Shown here in pieces: positions 28,847 through 37,424 of a stretch of 64,000 bases of DNA. Positions within the stretch are counted from its first letter, which is position 1. Every line of letters starts with the position of its first letter. The position numbers and the translations under genes are program-made. The stretch is taken from NCBI GenBank assembly GCA_963838205.1, contig CAWIQF010000009.1, positions 248,001-312,000 on the forward strand. Direction: 5' to 3'. The notes below the pieces were generated by a model. It was not told the DNA's origin. It did no database searches and saw nothing but the letters and a program-made list of their open reading frames with translations. Source of the DNA: CAIVVT01 sp963838205 (lineage in GTDB: Bacteria; Acidobacteriota; Terriglobia; Bryobacterales; Bryobacteraceae).

Positions 28847-29148
28847 CTTGTCCGCGGCCGGACCCGGAATTGCCCATGCCGACCAGCGCGTCCGAGCCTC
28901 AACCGGACAGGCATGTAACCCCTTACTGGTTTGCCCCAGCTGGGTGCTTGATCTGCGGCTGCAAAACGGGCACGTTCGCGCCCACGGCAGGCCGCTGGGC
29001 AATGACGTCGGAATCGGCGCAACTGGCGACGGGGAACTGGGTTTGAGGAGCAGTTGTGCTCCGACGGCATGTCCGCTTCGGCGCTCCGAGTTCGCTCCGT
29101 AGAGACTGCGGATTGGGATCCACGAGTGATCGCATGGGTGACGTGCGA

Positions 29149-29466
29149 TTATGCAACGGTAGCAAGTCCATTCTTCTCGACCAGCGATAGGAGCTTGAGC
29201 GAGGCCCCGGAAGGCCGCTTTTCGCCGCGCTCCCACTTGCTGACCAGGCTGCTCGTCACGTTCAGGTAGTTGGCGAAAACGGTTTGGCTGACGTGTTCTC
29301 GCTCCCGGATCGCCTTGATCTCTTCAGGCTTCAATGGCCGGATCGGCGTAAGGCAGGCATCGTCGAAACGGCGCATCGTCTGTTTGTCGATAGCCCCAAC
29401 CTCGTACAAGGCCTCCATGGTTTCATGGATTGCTGCCATGGCATCGCTCTTATACTTCTTGCTCAT
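29149..29466 (-). CDS. HigA-type HTH antitoxin
   Basis: A 105-residue protein with a C-terminal Xre-like helix-turn-helix (SQTVFANYLNVTSSLVSKWE, about residues 59-79) preceded by a toxin-contacting N-terminal region. The start ATG overlaps the stop of the toxin gene (ATGA), giving the toxin-first order typical of higBA. It should neutralise the toxin and repress the shared promoter. Confidence 0.85.
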   Translation of the reverse strand: MSKKYKSDAMAAIHETMEALYEVGAIDKQTMRRFDDACLTPIRPLKPEEIKAIREREHVSQTVFANYLNVTSSLVSKWERGEKRPSGASLKLLSLVEKNGLATVA

Positions 29467-29834
29467 TCGCTTTTCACCTCCGCAAAGTCGCCTCTCTTCA
29501 ATAGCTCCGCGAGATGCTTCTCCGGCAAGGCCAGGATGTGCTTCGCGGCTTCCTTGAACTCTTCTTCCTCACGGTTATCGATGTTCGCCCGCTGGCTCTT
29601 TGAGAACCCATACATGAAGAACGCCTTGGCTCCACGACGGAACAGGATGATGGTCCGGTAGCCTTTCGATTTGCCCTCTCCTGGCCGGGCGATCCGTTGT
29701 TTGATGACCTCACCGCCAAGGTCGGCGTCGATCTGGCCCGCTTCGGCCCGGGCAACGGCCTCGCCCAAGACCGCATCCGCAATCCCTTCCTTCCGGGCAA
29801 AGCGTTGAAACCACCTGGATTTGAAGATCCGCAC
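29463..29834 (-). CDS. RelE/HigB-type toxin
   Basis: A 123-residue protein of the RelE-like (PF06296-type) ribonuclease family. Characteristic segments are FKSRWFQRFARKEGI, IKQRIARPGEGKSKGYRTII and FFMYGFSKSQRANI. The basic/aromatic pattern fits ribosome-dependent mRNA cleavage. The start is a GTG at 29834 with AAGGCG upstream. A sigma-70 promoter lies immediately before it. The pair sits in an AT-richer island, consistent with horizontal acquisition. Confidence 0.85.
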   Translation of the reverse strand: MRIFKSRWFQRFARKEGIADAVLGEAVARAEAGQIDADLGGEVIKQRIARPGEGKSKGYRTIILFRRGAKAFFMYGFSKSQRANIDNREEEEFKEAAKHILALPEKHLAELLKRGDFAEVKSE

Positions 29835-29849
29835 AGTTCGCCTTGTTTT

Positions 29850-29878
29850 ATTCTATAGCACTAGGTGCCACAGTTCAA
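29850..29878 (-). promoter_or_regulatory. Predicted sigma-70 promoter of the toxin-antitoxin operon
   Basis: On the reverse strand TTGAAC (29878-29873), a 17-bp spacer and TAGAAT (29855-29850). Transcription would start about nine bases before the GTG of the toxin. A small dyad GCAC-TAG-GTGC sits in the spacer and could be the antitoxin operator. Confidence 0.6.
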
Positions 29879-30040
29879 GACCTTTGCGCCCGTGAGCATT
29901 GAGCGCTTCTCTCTTGCCAGTAGAGGCACGCAAAAGGGATGGGCTCCCCCATTCCCGGTTAAGACGCAGCGGTGGCCGGGAGCGAAAATGGGAATTCCCT
30001 GTTAGATTCGCGGGCTCAGGAAGTACAATGTGGAGCAACC

Positions 30041-31246
30041 ATGTTTACCGCTACCGACGACCTGATTCTCCCCAGCACGACCACTGGATCGTTTCCTCGC
30101 CCGCGCTGGTGCGACGTCAGCATGTGGGGCCGCCCCCTCGACACGTGCATGCTCGACGTTCGCTTCCGCGAGAAGTTTCAGGACGCGATGGCGGTGTTGA
30201 TCAACGACCAGGAGCGCGCCGGGCTCGACATTTTGACGCACGGCGATCTGCACGTCGACGAGGATCTGGCAGGCCGGGCATGGCATCACTATCCGCTGCA
30301 GCGTTGGGCCGGATTTGAGGGCGACCATCTGCAGCCCGAAGCGACCACTGCGCCCTGGCTGCACTATCCGCCGGGGACGCTGCTGAACGAGATCTACACC
30401 GGCTGGCGGTGGCCGCACGTGGTCGACAAGATCGAGCACCGGCCGCTCGATTATCCGAAGCTGTGGCGCCTGGCGCAGGCCCGGACGCGCAAACCGGTCC
30501 GGTTCGGAACCTGTTGCTCGCAGGTGATGGCGCTGTTCCTCGATATCCACACGCCCAAGTATAAGGACAAACGCCAGGTGATCTGGGACATGGCGGAGGC
30601 GATGAACAAGGAATTGCTGGCGCTGCGCGACGCCGGCTGCCGCTGCATCCAGATTGAGGAACCGACGTTCCACTTCATGGCCAACACCTACGGCAAGGAT
30701 CATGACGAAGTGAAGTTCATGGTGGATGCGTTCAACCGCGAGGTGCAGGGGCTCGACGACGTGGAGCTGTGGATCCACACCTGCTGGGGCAATCCGAATA
30801 TGCAGCGCGTGATGGAGGACACCAGCTACGCCAACTCGATCGAAATCTACCTGGAGCGCTGCCGCGGCGACGTGTGGACGCTCGAGATGAAGGATCGCGA
30901 CCAGGAGGATCTGGAACTGTTCGAGCCGTTCAAGCACGATCTGAAGAAGAAGATCTGCATCGGCGCCGTCAGCCATCGCGCCTTGCAGGCCGATCGGCCG
31001 GAGGAGGTCGCCGGCGAGATTCGCAAGGCGCTGAAATACATTCCGCCCGAGCGTTTGATCGTATCCAGCGACTGCGGCTTCGGCCGGCAGGGCTGCAATC
31101 GCGAGATCGCGTTTTACAAGGCCAGCGCCATCGCGCAGGGAGCCAACATTGTGCGGAGTGAGCTTGGATTGCCTATGACCTACGTGCCTGCGGCGGATCC
31201 TATACTGCAGATCGATGTGGTCCCCGGGCGATCGGAGCGGCACTGA
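30041..31246 (+). CDS. MetE-like cobalamin-independent methionine synthase family protein (C-terminal domain type)
   Basis: A 401-residue protein corresponding to the catalytic domain of MetE-type methyltransferases. Zinc-site residues are recognisable as H-x-C in WIHTCWGNPN and the distal Cys in SSDCGFGRQGC. The N-terminal TTTGSFPRPRW motif is typical. It is too short to be full MetE (about 750), so it is probably a core-MetE or an epoxyalkane:CoM-transferase-like relative acting on another thiol. The ATG at 30041 follows TGGAGC; upstream in-frame codons look non-coding. Confidence 0.82.
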   Translation: MFTATDDLILPSTTTGSFPRPRWCDVSMWGRPLDTCMLDVRFREKFQDAMAVLINDQERAGLDILTHGDLHVDEDLAGRAWHHYPLQRWAGFEGDHLQPEATTAPWLHYPPGTLLNEIYTGWRWPHVVDKIEHRPLDYPKLWRLAQARTRKPVRFGTCCSQVMALFLDIHTPKYKDKRQVIWDMAEAMNKELLALRDAGCRCIQIEEPTFHFMANTYGKDHDEVKFMVDAFNREVQGLDDVELWIHTCWGNPNMQRVMEDTSYANSIEIYLERCRGDVWTLEMKDRDQEDLELFEPFKHDLKKKICIGAVSHRALQADRPEEVAGEIRKALKYIPPERLIVSSDCGFGRQGCNREIAFYKASAIAQGANIVRSELGLPMTYVPAADPILQIDVVPGRSERH

Positions 31247-31364
31247 AGAGCAGGCACGCCGGAAACAGGAATAGGAAACTGTGACGGCCGTAGACGATCC
31301 GGCACCAGAGTCATAAGCGTAAGAGCATGGGACGCCCTGCGCCGTTGCGCCGCTAACTGATTCG

Positions 31365-33518
31365 CTATTCGGCGAGCAGGACGGCGGAGGCGCCTTCCTG
31401 CAGGTCGACAATCACTTCGGCGAATGAGCCGGCGGAGCGGATGGGGACGGTGGCGGCGGTGAGGATGTCCACGACGGCGCGGGTCGAAGCTGGGAGGTGG
31501 ACGGTGGCACGGGTGGCGGGGCCCCAGTTGTTGAGGAAGGCAGCGGAGCGCCCGGGAGCCTGAAGGGCGTGGAAGGCAACGCGGCCGCCGGGTTCTTCGA
31601 GACGGACCGGCAGATCGCGCGAGGCTTCGAGGGCGGGCGCGGCGATCCAGTTGACGACGCGCGGATCGTCGCGGCACAGGCAGCCGTAGGTCAACGCGGT
31701 GGCGTAGTAGATGGCGCGACCCTGGCCGAAGCGGTGCTCGACGGCGACGGGGCGGCCGTCGGTGCCGCGCAGCGTCGCGCCAGAGGTCTCGGACGGGATC
31801 AGGCAGCGCCACAGCTCGCCCGCTTGGTCGCCCGAATCGGTGAGAGCGAAAGGCTCCCAGACGGACTGGATGTCCTCGACCGTGAAGCCGAAGACGTCTG
31901 AGAGCGGACCGGGCGGGAACTGCAGAGTGGTGCCCTGCTCGTCCTTCCAACAGACGAGACCATCGGCCCAGGCGGTGCCGCCGCGGCGGACGAATTCGCG
32001 GATGGCGGCCGCGGATTTGGCCGATAGGGCGTAGCAATAAGGCAAATAGAGGACGGCGTAGCGGGCGGCCTGGCCGGCTTCGAGCGCGGTGGTGTCGATG
32101 AAGTCGGCGGGCACGTGGGCGCGGTGCAGCGCCTTGTAGCAGCCCATGAGGGAAGACATGATTTCATCGGTCGGGCGACGCCAGCCGTCGACGGCGTAAA
32201 GCAGCATGGCCTCGCGGTCGTAGAGGATGGCGGCGCGGGCCGGCACCGGCTGGGCTACGCGGAAGAAGTCCTGGTGGGCGTTCAAGACGGAAGCCACGGC
32301 GCGGGTGGCGCGGGTGCGCGCGGTGGGTTCGCCGTTGGGTCCGGCCAGAGCCCATTCACCGGCCTCATTACCTTCCGTGCGCGGATGCCAGAGCCAGTAG
32401 ACAATGCCGCGCGCGCCGTTGCCGAGGCCGTCCCAGAGCCAGCGGGTGATTTCGCCGGAAGTGGGATTGAGGGGCCGGGTGCCGGTGAAGACGGTGGGGC
32501 CGGCCTGGAGCTCAGTGACCCACCACGGCGCGGGTGCGGAGACGCTGCGGATGAGGTCGCAGCAGTAGGCGTAGGCGAGGCCGAAGTCCTCGCGCGGGAA
32601 CATGCCGAAGTTCCAGGCGGCGTGCATGGAAGCGCCGAGGAAATGCACCGTGGGCTTCAGCCGCCACATGTCGCGGCCAGCGGCGGGCATGTTGTTGGTC
32701 AACCCGGGGGGATTGCAGTGCGTGAGCGCACCTGGGTGGTGCTTATCGACCTGCGAGTGAATCCAACGGAGCTGATCGGCGAGGTGATCGCAGCGGAAGC
32801 GGCGCCAATCGAGATTGGAAGGATAGTCGGACCAACCGCCGGAGCGCGGATCTTCCGGCGCGCGGGCATCGGAGAACTGGCGCAATGGGGTGTACCACAC
32901 CTGGTTCAGTTTCTCGACGCTGCCGTACTTCTGCTCCAGCCAGCGAGCGAACTCCGAGAGGACGTAGGGCTCGTTGGAACTGCTGAGGCCGGGCTCGTTC
33001 TGCAACAGCCAGACGCCGTGGGCGGGATGGTGGCGATAGCGCGTAACGATCTGATCGAGATAGATTGCGGAGAAGGGGCGCAGGGCCGGATTGGAGAGGT
33101 CTTTCCAGGCATGATAGAAATTCGCCTGATCCATCCAGCCGGGAGGGTCTTCGGAGCAGAGGGTATTGGCGATGAGGATGCCGTTCTGCGCGGCGGCGTC
33201 GTAGATCCAGTCGTAGCGGCTGAAGTCCCACTGGCCGCGCTGGCGCTCGACCTGGTCCCAGAGCGTGAAGATGCGGGCGATGGTGAGGCCGGTCTCGGCC
33301 ATGCGCTGAAAGTGATGGAAGACGGAGTCGCGGGTCTCGGTGCGATTGAGGAAGAATTCTGCGCCGAGGCGCGGCTGGGCCAGGATCGGAGCGGCAATTG
33401 GGGCGGCGGAGGCGCGCGCGGTGAGCAACGGAGCGGCAGCTGCGGCGGCGATGAAATCGCGACGGCTCGTAAGCAGTGGGGCCGAGGCGGCGGAATCAGA
33501 GTGCTGAGAACCGGACAT
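31365..33518 (-). CDS. GH42-type beta-galactosidase, Tat-exported
   Basis: A 717-residue enzyme with a twin-arginine leader (SRRDFIAAAAAAPLL, residues 18-32). The GH-A barrel has acid/base Glu in WLLQNEPGLSSS and nucleophile Glu in WWVTELQAGP. A trimerisation/Rossmann-like domain (YLPYCYALS, VRRGGTAWAD) and a beta-sandwich tail follow, as in GH42. It likely releases galactose (or arabinose) from plant galactans. It is divergent from araB across a 181-bp regulatory gap. GAGG precedes the ATG by about ten bases. Confidence 0.88.
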   Translation of the reverse strand: MSGSQHSDSAASAPLLTSRRDFIAAAAAAPLLTARASAAPIAAPILAQPRLGAEFFLNRTETRDSVFHHFQRMAETGLTIARIFTLWDQVERQRGQWDFSRYDWIYDAAAQNGILIANTLCSEDPPGWMDQANFYHAWKDLSNPALRPFSAIYLDQIVTRYRHHPAHGVWLLQNEPGLSSSNEPYVLSEFARWLEQKYGSVEKLNQVWYTPLRQFSDARAPEDPRSGGWSDYPSNLDWRRFRCDHLADQLRWIHSQVDKHHPGALTHCNPPGLTNNMPAAGRDMWRLKPTVHFLGASMHAAWNFGMFPREDFGLAYAYCCDLIRSVSAPAPWWVTELQAGPTVFTGTRPLNPTSGEITRWLWDGLGNGARGIVYWLWHPRTEGNEAGEWALAGPNGEPTARTRATRAVASVLNAHQDFFRVAQPVPARAAILYDREAMLLYAVDGWRRPTDEIMSSLMGCYKALHRAHVPADFIDTTALEAGQAARYAVLYLPYCYALSAKSAAAIREFVRRGGTAWADGLVCWKDEQGTTLQFPPGPLSDVFGFTVEDIQSVWEPFALTDSGDQAGELWRCLIPSETSGATLRGTDGRPVAVEHRFGQGRAIYYATALTYGCLCRDDPRVVNWIAAPALEASRDLPVRLEEPGGRVAFHALQAPGRSAAFLNNWGPATRATVHLPASTRAVVDILTAATVPIRSAGSFAEVIVDLQEGASAVLLAE

Positions 33519-33570
33519 GCTACAAACCTCGTGTCAATCTATCAACGTACCTTCGGATCCCTGAACGGGC

Positions 33571-33599
33571 GAGGCTCGAGCTTGTTCGAGGCGAGCCTC
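33571..33599. promoter_or_regulatory. Dyad in the GH42/araB divergent promoter region
   Basis: GAGGCTCG and CGAGCCTC form a perfect 8-bp inverted repeat with a 13-bp centre, in which CTCGA/TCGAG also pair. The position between two divergent sugar-use genes suggests an operator, but no known regulator site is matched. Confidence 0.4.
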
Positions 33600-33699
33600 C
33601 GAGGGAACGTTATCACAGTGGAGCCGGACTCGAAGCGGCGGCAGCAGCACGCACGGAGGGGACTGGGTTTGATAATGTGTGCAGTTCGGGGAGGCACGC

Positions 33700-35301
33700 A
33701 TGGCAATAGTCGCGGGCGTCGATTTCGGCACGCAGAGCGTGCGGGTTTCGCTGTTCGACAGCGCCAAGGGCAGGCTCGGGTCGGCGGTCGCGGAATACGC
33801 GGTGATCCGCAAACGGGAAGACCCGGACCATGCCACGCAGCGTCACTCGGACCACACGCGGGCGCTGGCGGAGGCGACGCGCGCGGCGCTCAAAGCGGCG
33901 GGCGTGGACGGCGCGGCGGTGGAGGCGCTCGCGCTGGACACGACGGGCTCGACGGTGATCCCGCTGGGCGCTGGACTTGAACCGCTGGACGATTACTACC
34001 TGTGGTGCGACCACCGAGCCAAGGAGGAGGCGGCGGAGATCACGGCGAAAGGCCACGAGATGGGCCTGGAAGCGCTGGCGTGGTGCGGCGGCGTGTACTC
34101 GTCGGAATGGGGCTTTTCGAAGCTGCTGCACTGGCTGCGGCACAATCCCGCCAAGCGCGACAAGCTGGTGACGGCGATGGAGCATTGCGACTACGTGGCG
34201 GCGGTGCTATGCGGGCTGAAAGATCCGGCGGAGGTGCGGCGGAGCGTGTGCGCGAGCGGGCACAAGTGGATGTGGAACGCGGAGCTGGGCGGGCTGCCGA
34301 GTCAGGAGTTTCTGAGCGAGGTGGATCCGCTGCTGGAAGGGGTTCGGGAGAAGCTGGCGGCGGAGCACGCGGTTTCGAGCGTGCTCATGGGCAGGCTGTG
34401 CGAGGAGTGGGCGCTGAAGCTGGGACTGCGAGCCGGGATCCCAATTCCGGTGGGGGCGTTCGACGCGCACTGGGACGCCATCGGCGCGGGCATTCGCGAA
34501 GGCGACATCGTGAACGTGGTGGGCACGTCAACGTGCATCATCGCGATCGCCAAAGAGACGGGCCTGATACCGGGCGTGTGCGGCGTGGTGAAGGGCTCGG
34601 TGCATCCGGATTACTACGGCATCGAGGCGGGACTGTCGGCGGTGGGCGACATTTTCGAGGCGATCGCGCGGCGCGCGGGCACGAGCGTGAAAGAACTTTC
34701 GGCGGGCCTCGAGAGCTATGGCGCGGGCTCGACGGGGCTGCTGCGGCTGACGTGGGACAACGGCGACCGGACGGTGCTGGTGAATCCTAATCTAGGCGGC
34801 GCGACGCTGGGCTGGACGCTGGGAACGACGGCGCAGGACGAGCTGTTCGCGGCGATCGAGGGCACGGCGTTCCACACGCGGATCATCCTCGAACGCATGG
34901 CCGGTTACGGCGTGCGGGTGGACCGCGTGATCAACGGCGGAGGCGTGCCGCAGCGCAACGAGACGCTGAACCGGGTGTACGCGAACGTGTTCAACAAACC
35001 GGTGCTGGTGCCGCAACAGGAAGTGACGAGCCTGGGCTCGGCGATCTTCGCGTTCGTCGCGGCAGGAGCATTCGCGACCATCGAGGAAGCGCAGGCGGCG
35101 CTGTGCCCGAGCTTCCGCGTGGTCGAGCCTGATCAGCACGAGGTGGAGGTGTACGAGGAGCTGTTCGTGCTGTATCGCGCGCTGTACTTCGGGCTGGGGC
35201 AGCCGGCGTCGGCGGCGGTCGAGTTGGGCGCGATATTGCCGAAACTACGGGCGGTGCGAGCGGCGGCGCGAAGCCAGCAGCCCGAGTTGGATATCCAATG
35301 A
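33700..35301 (+). CDS. araB: L-ribulokinase
   Basis: A 533-residue FGGY-family kinase. The N-terminal phosphate loop is GVDFGTQSVRVSLFD (about residues 6-20), followed by the ribulokinase-type LDTTGSTVIPL. The substrate Asp lies in GAFDAHWDAIGAG, and the C-terminal ATP-binding part contains INGGGVPQRNETLNRVYANV. It phosphorylates L-ribulose in L-arabinose catabolism, linking to the GH127 and GH42 enzymes. The ATG at 33700 has GGGGAGG upstream. araA and araD are not in the window. Confidence 0.92.
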   Translation: MAIVAGVDFGTQSVRVSLFDSAKGRLGSAVAEYAVIRKREDPDHATQRHSDHTRALAEATRAALKAAGVDGAAVEALALDTTGSTVIPLGAGLEPLDDYYLWCDHRAKEEAAEITAKGHEMGLEALAWCGGVYSSEWGFSKLLHWLRHNPAKRDKLVTAMEHCDYVAAVLCGLKDPAEVRRSVCASGHKWMWNAELGGLPSQEFLSEVDPLLEGVREKLAAEHAVSSVLMGRLCEEWALKLGLRAGIPIPVGAFDAHWDAIGAGIREGDIVNVVGTSTCIIAIAKETGLIPGVCGVVKGSVHPDYYGIEAGLSAVGDIFEAIARRAGTSVKELSAGLESYGAGSTGLLRLTWDNGDRTVLVNPNLGGATLGWTLGTTAQDELFAAIEGTAFHTRIILERMAGYGVRVDRVINGGGVPQRNETLNRVYANVFNKPVLVPQQEVTSLGSAIFAFVAAGAFATIEEAQAALCPSFRVVEPDQHEVEVYEELFVLYRALYFGLGQPASAAVELGAILPKLRAVRAAARSQQPELDIQ

Positions 35302-35310
35302 ACCAGTCGA

Positions 35311-35328
35311 CGAGCGCGGGAGCGCTCG
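35311..35328. terminator. Hairpin between convergent araB and CoA-binding gene
   Basis: Perfect 7-bp stem CGAGCGC / GCGCTCG with GGGA loop, ten bases after the araB stop. It lacks a U-tract, so termination strength is uncertain. Confidence 0.45.
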
Positions 35329-35442
35329 CTTGGTCCGTGGCACGGTAACGGAAGAAGCGATCCGGTACAACTGACCGCATGTCCGTGCGAGTGACGGCGG
35401 GGGGGAAATTGGAACAGGGGCAAATGCTGCCCCTCAACGACA

Positions 35443-35871
35443 TTAACCGATGGGCGCTGGCGCTGGGGCGTTGTTGAAGCGGAAGTAGCGCCGGTGCTCG
35501 ATCAGTAGGCAGCGGTCCTGCACCGCCAGCAGACCCGCAGCCCGGGCCCGCGCGATTGAAATGTCATCGACGACATCGAGCTGCAGCCACAGGGCCCGGG
35601 CGCCGATGGCGATGGCTGATTCCACTATCGGGGGGACGAATTCGGACTTGCGGAACACGTCCACGCAATCGATTTTTCCCGGAACGTCTTCCAGGCGCGC
35701 ATAGCATTTTTCGCCCAGCACTTCCGACTCCTGCGGATTGACGGGGATGATGCGGTAGCCCTGCCGCTGCATGTACTGCGCCACTTCATAGCTGGGCCGC
35801 AGCGGATTCGACGATAGGCCAACCACGGCGATGGTGCGGCAGGTTTCCAGGATCCGCTGTTCGGGCGTCAT
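35443..35871 (-). CDS. CoA-binding domain protein (YccU-like)
   Basis: A 142-residue single Rossmann-domain protein. The nucleotide loop is TIAVVGLSSNPLRPSYEVA (about residues 8-27), with the usual YRIIPVNP and a C-terminal DRCLLIEHRRYF. Members bind CoA, but the physiological role is unclear. The ATG at 35871 overlaps the stop of the upstream pseudouridine synthase gene (ATGA), so it ends the scpA-scpB-rluB operon. Confidence 0.85.
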   Translation of the reverse strand: MTPEQRILETCRTIAVVGLSSNPLRPSYEVAQYMQRQGYRIIPVNPQESEVLGEKCYARLEDVPGKIDCVDVFRKSEFVPPIVESAIAIGARALWLQLDVVDDISIARARAAGLLAVQDRCLLIEHRRYFRFNNAPAPAPIG

Positions 35872-37424
35872 CGTTTGTGTTTGTTCGGCGCGGGCCAACC
35901 CGAGAAGGGCCGCCGCGAGGGCTTCTGCGAGGGAGTCGGTTGTTCGCGCGATGGCGGCCGATTCGCCCCGTACTTCTGTGAGGATTTGCCGCGCGGGGCC
36001 GATCCCGATGGCGCGGGCCGCCGGTCCTGCTCCGGAGTTCGGCGGGGGCTCTCGCCGGATGGTGGCCGTTGCGGCCTCTGTTTCTGATAGGGCTTGCCGC
36101 GTAAAGGCGATCCCGCTGCCGCGGGACGCCGTTCCTGCTCCGATGCGGGCCGCGGACGCTGGCCCGATGGCGGACGCTGCGTCCTGTATTTCTGTGAGGC
36201 GTTGCCACGCGGGGGCGATCCCGCTGCTGCCGGACGCCGTTCCTGCTCCGGCGCGTGTGGTGGATTCTCCCGCGATTCCGGACGCCGCGTCCTGTATTTC
36301 TGTGAGGCGTTGCCACGCGGGGGCGATCCCGCTGCCGCGGGACGCCGTTCCTGCTCCGATGCGGGCCGCGGACGCTGGCCCGATTCCGGACGCCGCGTCC
36401 TGTATTTCTGTGCGGCGTTGCCACGCGGGGGCGATCCCGCTGCCGCGGGACGCCGTTCCTGCTCCGGCGCGTGTGGTGGATTTTCCCGCGATACCGGACG
36501 CCGCGTCCTGTATTTCTGTGCGGCGCTGCCGCGCGAGGACGAACCCGCTGCCGCGGGACGCCGCTCCTGCCGCGGCGCGGGCCGCTGCGCGGGAGCCTCC
36601 CGAACAGGCGGCGGCGCGGGCTCCGGCGCGGGCTCTGGATGCTCGTGCGGAGTGGTCTTGTCATGCGCGGACGCGTGTGCGGCGTGGCGGCTGACAGGCG
36701 CTTCGAGATGCACCATGCGCAGCAGCCGCTCCGTTTCCTGGGTCTCCAGATAACGCCACATGCCCGGCTCCAGGCCGCTCAAAGTGAGGAAGCCGATCCG
36801 CACCCGGCGGAGCTTCTCCACGAGCCGGTGAAAATGTTTGAACATGATGCGGATCTGGTTTTGCCGGCCCTCGGTCAGCCGCACTTCGTACCACGGATTG
36901 TCGCCCTGGCGGATGAGCTTGATATGCGCGGGCGCGGTCCGGCGGCCGTGCAGCGGAATGCCTTTGCGAAAATCCTCCATCTGCTCGTCGCTGAGGCGGC
37001 CGTTGGACTTCACCACGTAGACCTTTTCGACGTGCCCCGCGGGAGAAGTGATGCGGTTGGCGAACTCGCCGTCGGTGGTTAGAAGCAGCAGCCCCTCGGA
37101 GTGATAGTCCAGCCGCCCGACCGGAAAGACGCGCTCGCGCACGCCCTTGACGAAATGCATCACGGTCGTTCGCCCTTGCGGATCGGTGACGGTCGTCACG
37201 ACCTCGCGCGGCTTGTGCAACGCGACATAGACATGCCGCTTCGGCAGGTGGATCAGCGCGCCATCGACTTTGATCTGGTCGCGCTCGGCGTCGGCCTTGG
37301 CGCCCATCCCGTTGACCGTCTCGCCGTTGACCGACACGCGGCCTTCGAGCATCAACACCTCGGCCTTGCGGCGGCTGGCGATGCCGGCCTGCGCCAGGAT
37401 CTTTTGCAAACGTTCTTCAGCCAT
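35868..37424 (-). CDS. RluB/RsuA-type 23S rRNA pseudouridine synthase with long repeat tail
   Basis: A 518-residue protein. An N-terminal S4 RNA-binding domain (RLQKILAQAGIASRRKAE, about 5-60) is followed by the pseudouridine synthase core. The catalytic Asp is in VGRLDYHSEGLLLLT (about residue 105), and TEGRQNQIRIMF completes the site. This family isomerises uridine in 23S rRNA near helix 90. After about residue 245 an Arg/Pro/Ala-rich tail holds six 36-residue repeats, about doubling the protein. The start at 37424 overlaps the scpB stop by eight bases, which fixes the frame. Confidence 0.92.
   Translation of the reverse strand: MAEERLQKILAQAGIASRRKAEVLMLEGRVSVNGETVNGMGAKADAERDQIKVDGALIHLPKRHVYVALHKPREVVTTVTDPQGRTTVMHFVKGVRERVFPVGRLDYHSEGLLLLTTDGEFANRITSPAGHVEKVYVVKSNGRLSDEQMEDFRKGIPLHGRRTAPAHIKLIRQGDNPWYEVRLTEGRQNQIRIMFKHFHRLVEKLRRVRIGFLTLSGLEPGMWRYLETQETERLLRMVHLEAPVSRHAAHASAHDKTTPHEHPEPAPEPAPPPVREAPAQRPAPRQERRPAAAGSSSRGSAAQKYRTRRPVSRENPPHAPEQERRPAAAGSPPRGNAAQKYRTRRPESGQRPRPASEQERRPAAAGSPPRGNASQKYRTRRPESRENPPHAPEQERRPAAAGSPPRGNASQKYRTQRPPSGQRPRPASEQERRPAAAGSPLRGKPYQKQRPQRPPSGESPRRTPEQDRRPAPSGSAPRGKSSQKYGANRPPSREQPTPSQKPSRRPFSGWPAPNKHKR
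35922..36569 (-). repeat. Six 108-bp tandem repeats encoding the RluB tail
   Basis: Each unit encodes 36 residues beginning Q(E/D)RRPAAAGS. Copies lie at 36462-36569, 36354-36461, 36246-36353, 36138-36245, 36030-36137 and 35922-36029 (N- to C-terminal). Units 1 and 3 share the ending RENPPHAPE, units 2 and 4 the ending GQRPRPASE, so a 216-bp pair was duplicated. The last two units are diverged. Confidence 0.9.

Larger units (their letters stand above)
28552..28926. repeat. Inverted-repeat-bounded segment (12-bp outer, 18-bp inner arms)
   Basis: GTAAGGGGTTAC at 28552-28563 is matched inverted at 28915-28926. CATGCCTGTCCGGTTGAG at 28616-28633 is matched perfectly inverted at 28898-28915. On the right the two arms are adjacent (sharing one base); on the left they are separated by 52 bp. 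The segment may be a decayed mobile or MITE-like element. Confidence 0.6.
28285..29148. other. Non-coding island with nested inverted repeats
   Basis: 864 bp in which I see no convincing gene. It contains a 12-bp inverted pair (28552-28563 with 28915-28926), an 18-bp inverted pair (28616-28633 with 28898-28915) and two related dyads (28768-28783, 28830-28846). A 73-codon forward frame at 28323 is not supported by an RBS. Base composition is lower in GC than the flanks. Confidence 0.5.

Noticed and set aside
30002..31411. 469-codon reverse frame antisense to the MetE-like gene
   Set aside because: Shadow frame; the forward protein has the zinc-site motifs and a proper RBS.
32115..33980. 621-codon forward frame antisense to GH42
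   Set aside because: Shadow of the GH42 gene, which has a Tat signal and both catalytic Glu residues; the frame also runs into araB out of phase.
35922..36569. CRISPR array
   Set aside because: Units are contiguous 108-bp coding repeats without spacers.
35831..36694. Long forward frame over the RluB tail
   Set aside because: Antisense of the 108-bp coding repeats; its apparent repetitiveness is inherited from them.
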